A stretch of DNA of 35,446 nucleotides from Burkholderiales bacterium (GTDB taxonomy: Bacteria; Pseudomonadota; Gammaproteobacteria; Burkholderiales; Burkholderiaceae_E). Positions 9,301 to 16,569 of this stretch are shown here, one piece after another. The translations under genes and the position numbers were made by a program. The stretch spans positions 1 to 35,446 of the forward strand of contig JAPLQE010000022.1 of assembly GCA_026399835.1 (NCBI GenBank). The letters are read 5' to 3'. Within the stretch, counting starts at the first letter, position 1; the number at the start of each line of letters is the position of its first letter. The notes under the pieces were generated by a model, which was not told the origin of the DNA, did not search any database, and worked only from the letters and a program-made list of their open reading frames with translations.

Positions 9301-10576
9301 CACGCTCGACACCGCCCTGACCCGCGAGGCCGCGCACGACTTCGACGCCTGGCTGGGCGCGGCCCGGGCGCGGCTGCGCGCCCACCTGCTGTTCGAGGCG
9401 CTCGCCGAGCACCACGGTGCGGCCGACCGGCGCGCCTGGCCCGCGGGCTTCGAGCATCCCGACACCGACGCGGTCCGGACCTTCGAACGCGCGCATCCGG
9501 ATCGCGTGGCCTTCCATGCGTTCGTGCAGTGGCTCGCCGAACGCCAGTGGCGCGCCGCGGGCGAGGCCGCGCGAGCGGCCGGCGCCACGATCGGTCCGAT
9601 CGCCGACCTCGCGGTCGGCGCCGACCCGGCGGGCGCGGACGCCTGGTCAGGCCCCGGGCTCGTCGACGAGGCGAACGAGATCGGCGCGCCGCCCGATCCG
9701 CTCGGCCCCGACGGCCAGGCCTGGGGCCTGCCGCCGTGGCGGCCCGAGGCGCTCGTCGAGGCCGGCTTCGAGCCCTTCGCGCAGCTGCTGCGCGCGACGA
9801 TGGCCGGCGCGGGCGGCCTGCGGATCGACCATGTGATGGCGCTGGAGCGGCTGTTCTGGGTGCCGCGCGGCCACCGTCCGGCCGACGGCGCCTACGTCGG
9901 CTATCCGCTCGAGGCGATGCTCGACGTGGTCGCGACCGAGAGCGTGCGCCACCGGGCGATGGTGATCGGCGAAGACCTGGGCACCGTGCGTCCCGGCCTG
10001 CGCGAGCGGCTCGCGCGCGCCGGCATCCTGTCGTACAAGGTGGCCTGGTTCGAGCGCGACGCACAGGGGCGGCTGGTCGATCCGCGCACGCTGCCGCCGC
10101 TCGCCGCCGTCTGCGCCAGCACCCACGACCTGCCGACCATCGACGGCTGGGCCTGCGGCCGCGAGATCGACGAACGCGAGTCGCTCGGGCTGCTGGATGC
10201 GGACGCCGCCGCGCGCCAGCGCGCCGAGCGGCGCGAGGACCTCGAGCGGATCGAGGCCGGGCTCGCGGCGGCCGGGATCGCGGGCGCAGACCTCGTCGAG
10301 CGGCTGCACCGCTGGCTCGCCGCGTCGACGGCGCGCCTGGCGATCGTGCAGCTCGAGGACGTGGCTGGCCTCGTGCGCCAGCCGAACCTGCCGGGCACGC
10401 CCGACGTGCCGCCGAACTGGCGCCAGAAGCTGCCGGTGCCGCTCGAGGCGCTCGCCGCGCTGCCGCGCTGGACCGCGCTCGCGTCGATCTTCGCGGCCCG
10501 CAGCGCGATGCACGATGGCATCGCCCCCACCGCCCGCGACGCCCTGCCCGATCGCGGCACCGCGCGCGCGCCATGA
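6347..10576 (+). CDS. Bifunctional GlgX debranching enzyme :: MalQ 4-alpha-glucanotransferase fusion
   Basis: One uninterrupted frame of 1409 residues. Residues 1-~700 are GlgX (isoamylase-type debranching of limit dextrins): CBM48 at the N-terminus, LYELHVKGFS, then GH13 catalytic Asp348 (VDGFRFDLASA), Glu385 (LVAEGWDCEG) and Asp455 (TAHDGFTLADTVSYRH). A Pro/Ala stretch near residues 567-577 separates barrel and C-terminal strands. Residues ~730-830 resemble the beta domain preceding MalQ catalytic domains. Residues ~850-1409 are MalQ (GH77 disproportionation of maltodextrins): YSPSSRLALNP, Asp1161 (LRIDHVMALERLFW), Glu1209 (VIGEDLGTV) and Asp1261 (STHDLPT). Both active sites look intact. 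The same GlgX/MalQ fusion is known from other bacteria, so it is rare rather than new. The ATG shares one base with the glgB stop. Debranching would feed linear dextrins directly to the transferase and to GlgP. Confidence 0.93.
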   Translation: MAPLVLEPGHPGPLGAHVDGEGVAFAVRSRHATRIELCVFDADGGHELARAALPGHTGEVFHGRLPGAGAGLVYGLRAHGPYAPHEGHRFNPNKLLLDPYARELVGAFRWDASVLGYASGHPDGCDSFDERDSAPCVPKARVVAPAARAADRPPKPGRPWGETVLYELHVKGFSAAHPAVPEALRGTIEGLAHPASIAHLERLGVTAVELLPVAAWLDELHLVQRGLSNYWGYNPIAFSAMQPALAGPRGLAAMRDAVDALHARGIEVILDVVFNHTAEGDERGPTLSLRGLDNATYYLPDAHRPGRYRNLSGCGNTLAAHQPAVGELIVDALRFWADDVGVDGFRFDLASAIARDAHGRFDASLPWLRALREDPVLARCKLVAEGWDCEGHFVGGFPPGWTEWNDRYRDDVRRFWLGHGHGVGGLATRLAGSSDLFERPGRGPAASIDFVTAHDGFTLADTVSYRHRRNQANGEDNRDGHSGEVADGSGAEGPTDDPAVRTRRARRARALLATLMLSRGVPMLRAGDEFGASQGGNNNAYCQDGPMTWLRWPDAQPAQAGADADPPAAPAAPAAPADLRPLLATLARLRAAWPCLRGEWFLHGARSHDAESLPDLAWLRPDGEPMQQHDWHDGARHTLALQLDAGVPRPGAPHDRVWIAFHAGEGSARFRLPPLPHDGGWVRVLDTGAEAVPLEPDTHGTIALHGPAVAVCCAGAIADAERARWRPGVPAAAFVPADDAHGAIELVLAEDEAPLVLELGTRPVRRLALPSPAAERLEACLDGGLRRVRWRVPLDGPLAVGTVAARLRPGAQGGPGREAEHGTPLPALPAPRTEGRVVARPPQCWLPPELRRAEGAWSLSAQLYGLHSARSWGIGDFDDLAALGALAGRIGAAGVLVSPVHAPSLGWPDRGSPYSPSSRLALNPMFVSVPRAAEGFATPLFDAWVARTDTRAAIDALRAGPSVDWPAVNALKRQGLERLWVDFRATLDTALTREAAHDFDAWLGAARARLRAHLLFEALAEHHGAADRRAWPAGFEHPDTDAVRTFERAHPDRVAFHAFVQWLAERQWRAAGEAARAAGATIGPIADLAVGADPAGADAWSGPGLVDEANEIGAPPDPLGPDGQAWGLPPWRPEALVEAGFEPFAQLLRATMAGAGGLRIDHVMALERLFWVPRGHRPADGAYVGYPLEAMLDVVATESVRHRAMVIGEDLGTVRPGLRERLARAGILSYKVAWFERDAQGRLVDPRTLPPLAAVCASTHDLPTIDGWACGREIDERESLGLLDADAAARQRAERREDLERIEAGLAAAGIAGADLVERLHRWLAASTARLAIVQLEDVAGLVRQPNLPGTPDVPPNWRQKLPVPLEALAALPRWTALASIFAARSAMHDGIAPTARDALPDRGTARAP
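8049..8081 (+). repeat. Nine-base tandem repeat encoding Pro-Ala-Ala linker in GlgX part
   Basis: Three to four copies of a nine-base GCCGCCCCG-type unit encode a PAAPAAPAAP-like stretch within the GlgX moiety, between the catalytic barrel and the C-terminal sandwich. It looks like a flexible, slippage-prone linker. Confidence 0.7.
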
Positions 10577-11064
10577 GCACCGCCGCAGCCCTCGCCGCAG
10601 CCCTCGCCGCGCCCCTCGCCGAGACCGCGCTCGCACGCTGGCTGCAGTCCGGCTGGGTGTACCCGATGGTCGAGTCGGCGCACCTCCTGTCGATTGCGCT
10701 TCTGGTGGGCTCGATCGCGGTGGTCGACCTGCGGCTGATGGGCCTGCTGCGTCACCAGGCCTCGACGGCGCTGATGCGCAGCGCGCTGCCGGTCTCGCTC
10801 GCGGGCTTCTGCGGCGCGGTCGCCACCGGCACGCTGCTGTTCGTCGCGAATGCGGGCGAGCTGCTCGCCAACCGCGCGTTCACGATCAAGGTGGTGCTGC
10901 TGATGTTCGCCGGGCTGAACGCCGCCTGGTTCCACGCGAGCGCGGCGCGGGACGCGCTGCAGTCGACCGGTGCGCCGACGCTCACGATGCGCGTGGCCGG
11001 CGCCCTGTCGCTGCTGCTGTGGGCGGCGGTGGTGGTCGCCGGTCGGCTGATCGCCTACGTCTGA
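10573..11064 (+). CDS. Small four-helix membrane protein (DUF6644-like)
   Basis: 163 residues with four predicted hydrophobic segments (about residues 28-50, 68-92, 101-116 and 136-160) and the recognisable VESAHLLSIALLVGSIAVVD and LRLMGLLRH stretches of small bacterial inner-membrane proteins often annotated as DUF6644. I know no biochemical function for the family. The ATG overlaps the stop of the GlgX::MalQ gene by four bases (ATGA), so it is co-translated with the glycogen operon although nothing in the protein suggests sugar binding. It ends 25 bases before the convergent polA gene. Confidence 0.75.
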   Translation: MSTAAALAAALAAPLAETALARWLQSGWVYPMVESAHLLSIALLVGSIAVVDLRLMGLLRHQASTALMRSALPVSLAGFCGAVATGTLLFVANAGELLANRAFTIKVVLLMFAGLNAAWFHASAARDALQSTGAPTLTMRVAGALSLLLWAAVVVAGRLIAYV

Positions 11065-11067
11065 CGC

Positions 11068-11091
11068 GAGGCCGGCGTTACGCCCGGCCTC
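11068..11091. terminator. Hairpin between the glycogen operon and polA
   Basis: GAGGCCGG (11068-11075) pairs with CCGGCCTC (11084-11091) around an eight-base loop. It fills the 25-base gap between the convergent genes and touches the polA stop, so it could terminate in both directions. No T-run is seen. Confidence 0.4.
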
Positions 11092-13918
11092 AGTGCGCCT
11101 GCTCCCAGTTCGGCCCCGCGCCCACCTCGGCCAGCAGCGGCACGGCCAGCGGCAGCACGCCCGCCATCTGCCTGGGCAGCTCCGCGCGCACCAGCTCGAG
11201 CTCGGCCTCGGGCACCTCCAGCACCAGCTCGTCATGCACCTGCAGCACGAGCCTCGAGGCGAGGCCGGCCGCGTCGAGCCAGCCCTGCACCGCGATCATC
11301 GCGAGCTTGACGATGTCGGCCGCGGTGCCCTGCAGCGGCGCGTTGATCGCCTGGCGCTCGGCGCCGCCGCGGCGCGGACCGTTCGGCGAGTTGATTTCCG
11401 GCAGCCACAGCCGGCGCCCGAGCACCGTCTCGACGTAGCCCTGGGCCTTGGCCTGCGCACGCGTGCCGTCCATGTAGCGCTTGACCCCCGGATAGCGCGC
11501 GAAATAGCGCTCGATCCAGTTGCGAGCCGCATCGCGCTCGATGCCGAGCTGCGCGGCCAGGCCGAACGCACTCATCCCGTAGATGAGGCCGAAGTTGATC
11601 GTCTTCGCGTAGCGGCGCTGCTCGGCGGAGACCTCGGCCGGCGGCACGCCGAACACCTCGGAGGCGGTCGCGCGGTGCACGTCGAGCCCCTCGCCGAAGG
11701 CGCGCAGCAGGTTCTCGTCGCCGGACAGGTGGGCCATGATCCGCAGCTCGATCTGCGAGTAGTCGGCCGACACGATCAGGCTGCCCGCGGGCGCGACGAA
11801 GGCCTCGCGGATGCGTCGGCCCTCGGCGGTGCGGATCGGGATGTTCTGCAGGTTCGGCTCGTTCGAGCTCAGCCGCCCGGTGATCGCGACGGCCTGCGAA
11901 TAGCTGGTGTGCACGCGGCCGGTCCGCGGGTTCACCATCTTCGGCAGCTTGTCGGTGTAGGTGGACTTGAGCTTCGAGCAGCCGCGATACTCGAGGAGGA
12001 TCTTGGGCAGCGGATAGTCCTCGGCGAGCTTGGCGAGCACGTCCTCGTCGGTGGACGGCGCGCCGCTCATCGTCTTCTTGGTCACCGGCAGCTTGAGCTT
12101 GTCGAACAGGATCTCGCCGAGCTGCTTGGGCGAGCCGAGGTTGAAGGGCTGGCCGGCCGCCTCGTGCGCGCGCCGCTCGAGCTCCACCATCCGGGCCCCG
12201 AGCTCGTCGGACTGGCGCGCGAGTGCGGCCGCATCGACCAGCACGCCGTGGCGCTCCATGCGCTGCAGCACCACCGAGGTCGGCATCTCGATGCGCCGGT
12301 AGATGTCCTCGAGCCGCGGATCGGCGGCCACCTGCGGATACAGCGTGGCATGCAGCTGCATCGTGACCTCGGCGTCCTCGGCCGCGTACTCGGTGGCCCG
12401 GTCGATCGCCACCTGCTCGAAGCCGATCTGCTTGGCGCCCTTGCCCGCCACCTCCTCGTAGGTGATGGTGCGCCGCCCGAGATGACGCTCGGCGAGCGCG
12501 TCCATGCCGTGCGTGCGGTGCGCCTCGATCACGTAGGACTGCAGCATCGTGTCGTGCTCGATGCCGCGCAGCACGATGCCGTGGTTCTGCAGCACATGGG
12601 CGTCGTACTTCAGGTTCTGCCCGACCTTGCGGCGCTCGGGGCTCTCCAGCCAGCCGCGCAGCCGCTCGAGCACGCGTTCGCGGTCGAGCTGGTCGGGCGC
12701 GCCCGCGTACCGGTGGGCGAGCGGCACGTAGCAGGCGCGGTACGGCTCGACCGACAGCGACAGGCCGACGACCTCGGCGGCCATCGGATCGAGCGAGGTG
12801 GTCTCGGTGTCGAAGGACACCAGCGGCGCGGCCTCGATGACCGCGATCCAGCGCTCGAGCGCGGCCTCGTCGACCACGCACTCGTACTCGACCGGATGCG
12901 CGGGGCCGGCGGCTGCGGCGGCGCCCGGGTCGGTGGCGGGATCGGCCCCCGCATTCGGGCCGGCCGCGCCCTGCGGTCCTGCGCCGGCCACCGGCACGGC
13001 GGTCGGCGCGGACGCCGAGGCGCCGCCGCGCTCGCGCGCCTCGTCGATCATCGACTTCATCTCCCAGCGCTCGAACAGCGCGCGCAGGGCCTGCGGATCC
13101 TCGGGCTGCAGCACCAGGCTGGCCTCGATCGACTCGAAGTGATCAGCGAGCTCGCAGTCGGTCTTGATCGTCACCAGCGCACGCGCGGTCGGCAGCCAGC
13201 CAAGCGCTGCGCGCAGGTTCTCGCCGACCACGCCGCCGATCTTCGCGGCCGCGGCCATCACGCCCTCGAGCGTGTCGTGCTCGGCCAGCCACTTGCAGGC
13301 GGTCTTGGGACCGACCTTCGCGACGCCGGGCACGTTGTCGACCGTGTCCCCGACCAGCGACAGGTAGTCGACGATCCGCTCGGGCGGCACGCCGAACTTC
13401 GCGATCACGCCCTCGCGGTCCATCGGCTGCGGCGCCTCGCCCTGGCGCGTCATGGTGTCGACCAGCGTCACATGCGGATTGACCAGCTGCGCGAGGTCCT
13501 TGTCGCCGGTGGCCACCAGCGTGCGCATGCCGCGCCGCCAGGCCTGCTCGGTCAGCGTGCCGATCACGTCGTCGGCCTCGATGCCCGGCACGTGCAGCAG
13601 CGGCCAGCCCATCGCACGGACGAATTCGTGGATCGGCGCGATCTGGGCGCGCAGGTCGTCCGGAGTCGCGGCGCGATTCGCCTTGTACTGCTCGTACATC
13701 GCGTCGCGGAAGGTCGGCCCGGGTGCGTCGAACACCACGGCCGCATACCGCACGTCGCCCGCCAGTTTACGGTCGGCCCGCAGCCGCCGTAGCATCGAGA
13801 CGACCCCTCGGATCGCGCCGGTGGGCTCGCCCGAGCGCGTGCGCAGGTCGGGCAGTGCATGGAAGGCGCGGTACAGGTAGCTCGACCCGTCCACCAGCAG
13901 AAGCATGGGTTCAGACAT
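11090..13918 (-). CDS. polA: DNA polymerase I
   Basis: 942 residues, against 928 in E. coli. All three modules are present: the 5'-3' nuclease (about 1-295, LLLVDGSSYLYRAFHALPDL at the start), the 3'-5' proofreading exonuclease (about 345-520, with Asp370 and Glu372 in SFDTETTSLD, so proofreading is likely active) and the polymerase (about 560-942: motif A Asp719 in SADYSQIELR, motif B KTINFGLIYG, motif C Asp896 in QVHDELVLEV). An Ala/Gly/Pro-rich linker at about 298-342 joins the first two modules and is longer than usual. It fills gaps in repair and replaces RNA primers. Start ATG 13918 gives MSEPMLLLVDGSS, matching related betaproteobacterial proteins that begin MSxTLLLVDGSS; ATG 13906 is the alternative. 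The start overlaps that of the divergent LOG-family gene. Confidence 0.97.
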   Translation of the reverse strand: MSEPMLLLVDGSSYLYRAFHALPDLRTRSGEPTGAIRGVVSMLRRLRADRKLAGDVRYAAVVFDAPGPTFRDAMYEQYKANRAATPDDLRAQIAPIHEFVRAMGWPLLHVPGIEADDVIGTLTEQAWRRGMRTLVATGDKDLAQLVNPHVTLVDTMTRQGEAPQPMDREGVIAKFGVPPERIVDYLSLVGDTVDNVPGVAKVGPKTACKWLAEHDTLEGVMAAAAKIGGVVGENLRAALGWLPTARALVTIKTDCELADHFESIEASLVLQPEDPQALRALFERWEMKSMIDEARERGGASASAPTAVPVAGAGPQGAAGPNAGADPATDPGAAAAAGPAHPVEYECVVDEAALERWIAVIEAAPLVSFDTETTSLDPMAAEVVGLSLSVEPYRACYVPLAHRYAGAPDQLDRERVLERLRGWLESPERRKVGQNLKYDAHVLQNHGIVLRGIEHDTMLQSYVIEAHRTHGMDALAERHLGRRTITYEEVAGKGAKQIGFEQVAIDRATEYAAEDAEVTMQLHATLYPQVAADPRLEDIYRRIEMPTSVVLQRMERHGVLVDAAALARQSDELGARMVELERRAHEAAGQPFNLGSPKQLGEILFDKLKLPVTKKTMSGAPSTDEDVLAKLAEDYPLPKILLEYRGCSKLKSTYTDKLPKMVNPRTGRVHTSYSQAVAITGRLSSNEPNLQNIPIRTAEGRRIREAFVAPAGSLIVSADYSQIELRIMAHLSGDENLLRAFGEGLDVHRATASEVFGVPPAEVSAEQRRYAKTINFGLIYGMSAFGLAAQLGIERDAARNWIERYFARYPGVKRYMDGTRAQAKAQGYVETVLGRRLWLPEINSPNGPRRGGAERQAINAPLQGTAADIVKLAMIAVQGWLDAAGLASRLVLQVHDELVLEVPEAELELVRAELPRQMAGVLPLAVPLLAEVGAGPNWEQAH

Positions 13919-13919
13919 G
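13904..13919. promoter_or_regulatory. Overlapping divergent start sites (two CATG palindromes)
   Basis: CATG occurs at 13904-13907 and 13916-13919. Each palindrome supplies an ATG on both strands, in frame with polA on the minus strand (13918 or 13906) and with the LOG-family gene on the plus strand (13905 or 13917). The two genes thus share their start region, and each promoter must lie inside the other coding sequence. Confidence 0.75.
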
Positions 13920-14651
13920 ACGATCCGGAAGAAGGTGCCCCAGCTGCGGGCGATCGGGCAAACCGAACGCTCGACGGCGGTCAAGGCGAGAGAGTCGTGG
14001 CACGTCCTCGGGATTATTTCAGAGTTCGTCGAGGCCACCGAGAAGCTCGCCGATGTCCGCCCCGCGGTGTCGATCTTCGGCAGCGCGCGGATCAAGGAAG
14101 GCACGTTCTGGTACGAGCGCACCGTCGAGGTCGCGCGGCTGCTGTCCGACTCCGGCTTCGCGGTCATCTCGGGCGGCGGCCCGGGCATCATGGAGGCCGC
14201 CAACAAGGGCGCCTTCGACGGCAAGTCGGCCTCGGTCGGCCTGAACATCCAGCTGCCCTTCGAGTCCAGCGGCAACCCCTACCAGGACATCTCGCTCACC
14301 TTCCGCCACTTCTTCGCGCGCAAGGTGGCGTTCGCCAAGTATGCGAGCGCCTTCATCGCGACGCCCGGCGGCTTCGGCACGCTCGACGAGCTGATGGAGG
14401 TGCTGACCCTGATCCAGACCAAGATGGGCCGCAGGATCCCGGTGATCCTGATGGGCAGCGAGTTCTGGCAGGGCCTGCTCGACTGGATGAAGGGCACGCT
14501 GACCGACGAAGGGATGATCTCGCCGGACGACATGAACCTGATCCGCGTGATCGACGATCCGCAGGGCGTGGTCGACGCGATCTTCGACTTCTACCAGGCG
14601 CGCGGCTTCTACGCGACCACCCAGGACCGCGAGAACAACCTGTACCTGTGA
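13917..14651 (+). CDS. LOG-family protein (TIGR00730 Rossmann fold, nucleotide phosphoribohydrolase-like)
   Basis: 244 residues from ATG 13917 (248 if ATG 13905 is used). It has the two signature motifs of the LOG family: SGGGPGIMEAANKGA and PGGFGTLDELMEVLTLIQT (PGGxGTxxE). Enzymes of this family hydrolyse nucleoside 5'-monophosphates to base and ribose 5-phosphate; plant members activate cytokinins, and the usual bacterial substrate is AMP or another nucleotide. The N-terminal ~40 residues (KKVPQLRAIG, ESWHVLGIISEFVEATEKL) correspond to the extended group of larger LOG proteins. A function in nucleotide salvage or clean-up is an inference. A hairpin follows the stop directly, and the gene stands upstream of thrB in the same direction. 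Confidence 0.88.
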   Translation: MTIRKKVPQLRAIGQTERSTAVKARESWHVLGIISEFVEATEKLADVRPAVSIFGSARIKEGTFWYERTVEVARLLSDSGFAVISGGGPGIMEAANKGAFDGKSASVGLNIQLPFESSGNPYQDISLTFRHFFARKVAFAKYASAFIATPGGFGTLDELMEVLTLIQTKMGRRIPVILMGSEFWQGLLDWMKGTLTDEGMISPDDMNLIRVIDDPQGVVDAIFDFYQARGFYATTQDRENNLYL

Positions 14652-14675
14652 GGCGCCGAGGGTCGCGTCGGCGCC
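14652..14675 (+). terminator. Hairpin directly after the LOG-family stop codon
   Basis: GGCGCCGA (14652-14659) pairs perfectly with TCGGCGCC (14668-14675) over an eight-base loop. It begins at the base after the TGA and ends five bases before the TAGAAT of thrB, so it also covers the place of a -35 box. No T-run follows. Confidence 0.45.
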
Positions 14676-14680
14676 GCTGC

Positions 14681-14688
14681 TAGAATCG
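14681..14688 (+). promoter_or_regulatory. TAGAATCG element, putative -10 of thrB
   Basis: TAGAAT differs from the sigma-70 TATAAT in one base and is followed by CG as in the four other copies in this window. It stands about 70 bases before the thrB ATG. A -35 box is not recognisable because the hairpin occupies that place. Confidence 0.5.
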
Positions 14689-14757
14689 ACCGGCCCGGCG
14701 CTTCTCGCGCCTTCCGCGCCGCCCCTGCGACGTCGCACCGCCCCCCGATCCGTCTCC

Positions 14758-15738
14758 ATGGCCGTCTTCACCCCCGTCGCGCGCGCGCAGCTCGAGGCCT
14801 GGCTCGCCGCCCGCCCGGTGGGCAGCCTGCATGGGTTCGCCGGCATCGCCGAGGGCATCGAGAACACCAACTACTTCGTGGAGACCGATGCGGGCCGCTG
14901 GGTGCTGACGCTCTTCGAGCGCATCCCCCCCGAACGGCTGCCGTTCCACCTCGACCTGCTGCGCCACCTCGCGGCCCGCGGCGTGCCCTGCCCCGACCCG
15001 GTCGCGGACCCCGCAGGCGGGCTGTGGGCGCCGCTCGCCGGGCGGCCGGCCGCCCTGGTCACGCGGCTGCCCGGCCGCGGCGTCGAGCGCCCCGCGCTCG
15101 CGCACTGCGCACCGGTGGGTGATCTGCTCGCGCGCATGCATGTCGCGGTCGCCGACTTCCCCGGCACCCAGCCGAATCCGCGCGGGCCCGACTGGTGGCG
15201 CGAGGCCGCCGCCCGCCTCGAGCCGCTGCTGCCCGCGGCGCAGGGCCGTCTGCTCGCCGACGAGCTCGCCGCGCAGCACGCCGCGCAGGCCGGCGACGCG
15301 TACCGCTCGCTGCCGCGCGGCGCGGTCCATGCGGACCTCTTCCGCGACAACGTGCTGTTCGACGGCGACGCGATCGGCGGCGTCATCGACTTCTGGTTCG
15401 CCGGCGTCGACACGCTGGTTTTCGATCTCGCGGTGACGGTGAACGACTGGTGCGTCGACGACGCGAGCGGTGCGCTCGATGCGGCGCGTCTCGACGCCCT
15501 GCTCGGCGCCTACGTCGCGGCTCGCCCGCCGACCGACGCCGAGCGCGCGGCCTGGCCGATGGCGATGCGCGCCGCCGCGCTGCGCTTCTGGCTGTCACGC
15601 CTCGACGACCTGCACCGGCCGCGGCCGGCCCAGCAGCTCACCCCCAAGGACCCCGGCACGTTCGAGCGCATCCTGCTCGCGCGGCGCGCGCACGTGCCGC
15701 CGCTGCCCGCACGCGAGGAAGCCCCGGCATGCAGGTAG
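14758..15738 (+). CDS. thrB: Homoserine kinase, choline-kinase-fold type
   Basis: 326 residues. It phosphorylates L-homoserine to O-phosphohomoserine for threonine synthesis. Unlike the GHMP-type enzyme of E. coli, this belongs to the aminoglycoside-phosphotransferase/choline-kinase fold, as in Pseudomonas and Burkholderia. It opens with the conserved MAVFTPV and has IAEGIENTNYFVETDAGRWV (nucleotide loop), VHADLFRDNVLFDGD (catalytic loop, Asp and Asn) and IDFWFAGVDTLVFDLA (metal-binding Asp). The C-terminal third ends LTPKDPGTFERILLARR, also typical. ATG 14758 follows a leader of about 70 bases. The stop overlaps the next gene by ten bases, so the two are co-expressed. Confidence 0.95.
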   Translation: MAVFTPVARAQLEAWLAARPVGSLHGFAGIAEGIENTNYFVETDAGRWVLTLFERIPPERLPFHLDLLRHLAARGVPCPDPVADPAGGLWAPLAGRPAALVTRLPGRGVERPALAHCAPVGDLLARMHVAVADFPGTQPNPRGPDWWREAAARLEPLLPAAQGRLLADELAAQHAAQAGDAYRSLPRGAVHADLFRDNVLFDGDAIGGVIDFWFAGVDTLVFDLAVTVNDWCVDDASGALDAARLDALLGAYVAARPPTDAERAAWPMAMRAAALRFWLSRLDDLHRPRPAQQLTPKDPGTFERILLARRAHVPPLPAREEAPACR

Positions 15739-16556
15739 ACCGCATCCCCCCGCGCGCCGGCTGGCGCTGGATGGCCCACGGCTTCCGGCTGCTGCGACGC
15801 CAGCCGCTGGCGATGGTCGCCACCGCCGCCGGCTTCATGCTGACGCTGGCGATCGCCGGCCAGGTGCCGCTGATCGGGCCGCTGGCGATCCCGGTGCTGA
15901 TCCCGCTGCTGACGGTCGGCTTCATCCAGGCCGCCCGCACGGTCGACGAGGGCGGACGGCCCCATCCGCTGGCGCTCTTCGAGGGCTTCCGCGCGCGCAG
16001 CCGCGGCCGGCTCAAGCCGCTGCTGGTGCTCGGCGTCATCAACGCGGTGCTGAGCGCCTGCGCGATGGGCGTCGCGCTGATCGCCGACGGCGGCACGCTG
16101 TTTCGCTCGATGACCGGCACGATGGACCCGAGCGATCCGTCGCTGCGCGACGGTGCGGTGGCCTACGCGATGATCATCTTCGTGCTGCTGTCGTTGCCGA
16201 TCCAGATGCTCATGTGGTATTCGCCGCTCTTCGTCGCCTGGAACGGCCGGCGCCCGCTCGAGGCGGTGTTCTTCAGCCTCGTGGCCTGCTGGCGCAACCG
16301 GGCCGCCTTCGTCGTGTACGGCGCGTCCTGGGTGCTGGTGCTGCTGGCTGCGACGCTGGCGGTGCAGCTGCTGCGCAGCCTCCTGCCGGGCGACCTGGCC
16401 GGGCTGCTGCTGGTGCCGGGCAGCCCGTTCTCGCCGGTCACGCTGCTGCTGATCGCGGCGCTCTACGGCTCGATCTGGCCGTCGTACCGGGACGTGGTGC
16501 ACGACGGCCGTGCCGACACGCCCGAGGCGCCGCCCGGTCCGCTTCCGCCTGCCTGA
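15729..16556 (+). CDS. BPSS1780-like inner-membrane protein
   Basis: 275 residues with about six hydrophobic segments (around 30-50, 53-72, 99-121, 141-160, 190-212 and 222-245). The N-terminal GWRWMAHGFRLLRRQPLAM and the later FVAWNGRRPLEAVFFSLVACWRN resemble the betaproteobacterial BPSS1780 family, which commonly sits beside homoserine kinase and uvrD. No function is known. The ATG lies ten bases inside thrB, and the gene ends 13 bases before the convergent uvrD stop, with no visible terminator between them. The family name is from memory of conserved context and would need a profile search. Confidence 0.8.
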   Translation: MQVDRIPPRAGWRWMAHGFRLLRRQPLAMVATAAGFMLTLAIAGQVPLIGPLAIPVLIPLLTVGFIQAARTVDEGGRPHPLALFEGFRARSRGRLKPLLVLGVINAVLSACAMGVALIADGGTLFRSMTGTMDPSDPSLRDGAVAYAMIIFVLLSLPIQMLMWYSPLFVAWNGRRPLEAVFFSLVACWRNRAAFVVYGASWVLVLLAATLAVQLLRSLLPGDLAGLLLVPGSPFSPVTLLLIAALYGSIWPSYRDVVHDGRADTPEAPPGPLPPA

Positions 16557-16569
16557 GCGCCCCCGACGG

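Noticed and set aside
6161-9517. Antisense open frame of about 1100 codons opposite glgX::malQ
   Set aside because: No recognisable motif, skewed composition, and the plus strand carries two complete sets of GH13/GH77 catalytic residues.
11093-13792. Plus-strand open frame of about 900 codons opposite polA
   Set aside because: Shadow of polA; no motif, His/Leu/Gly/Arg-rich composition caused by the GC-rich third codon positions of polA.
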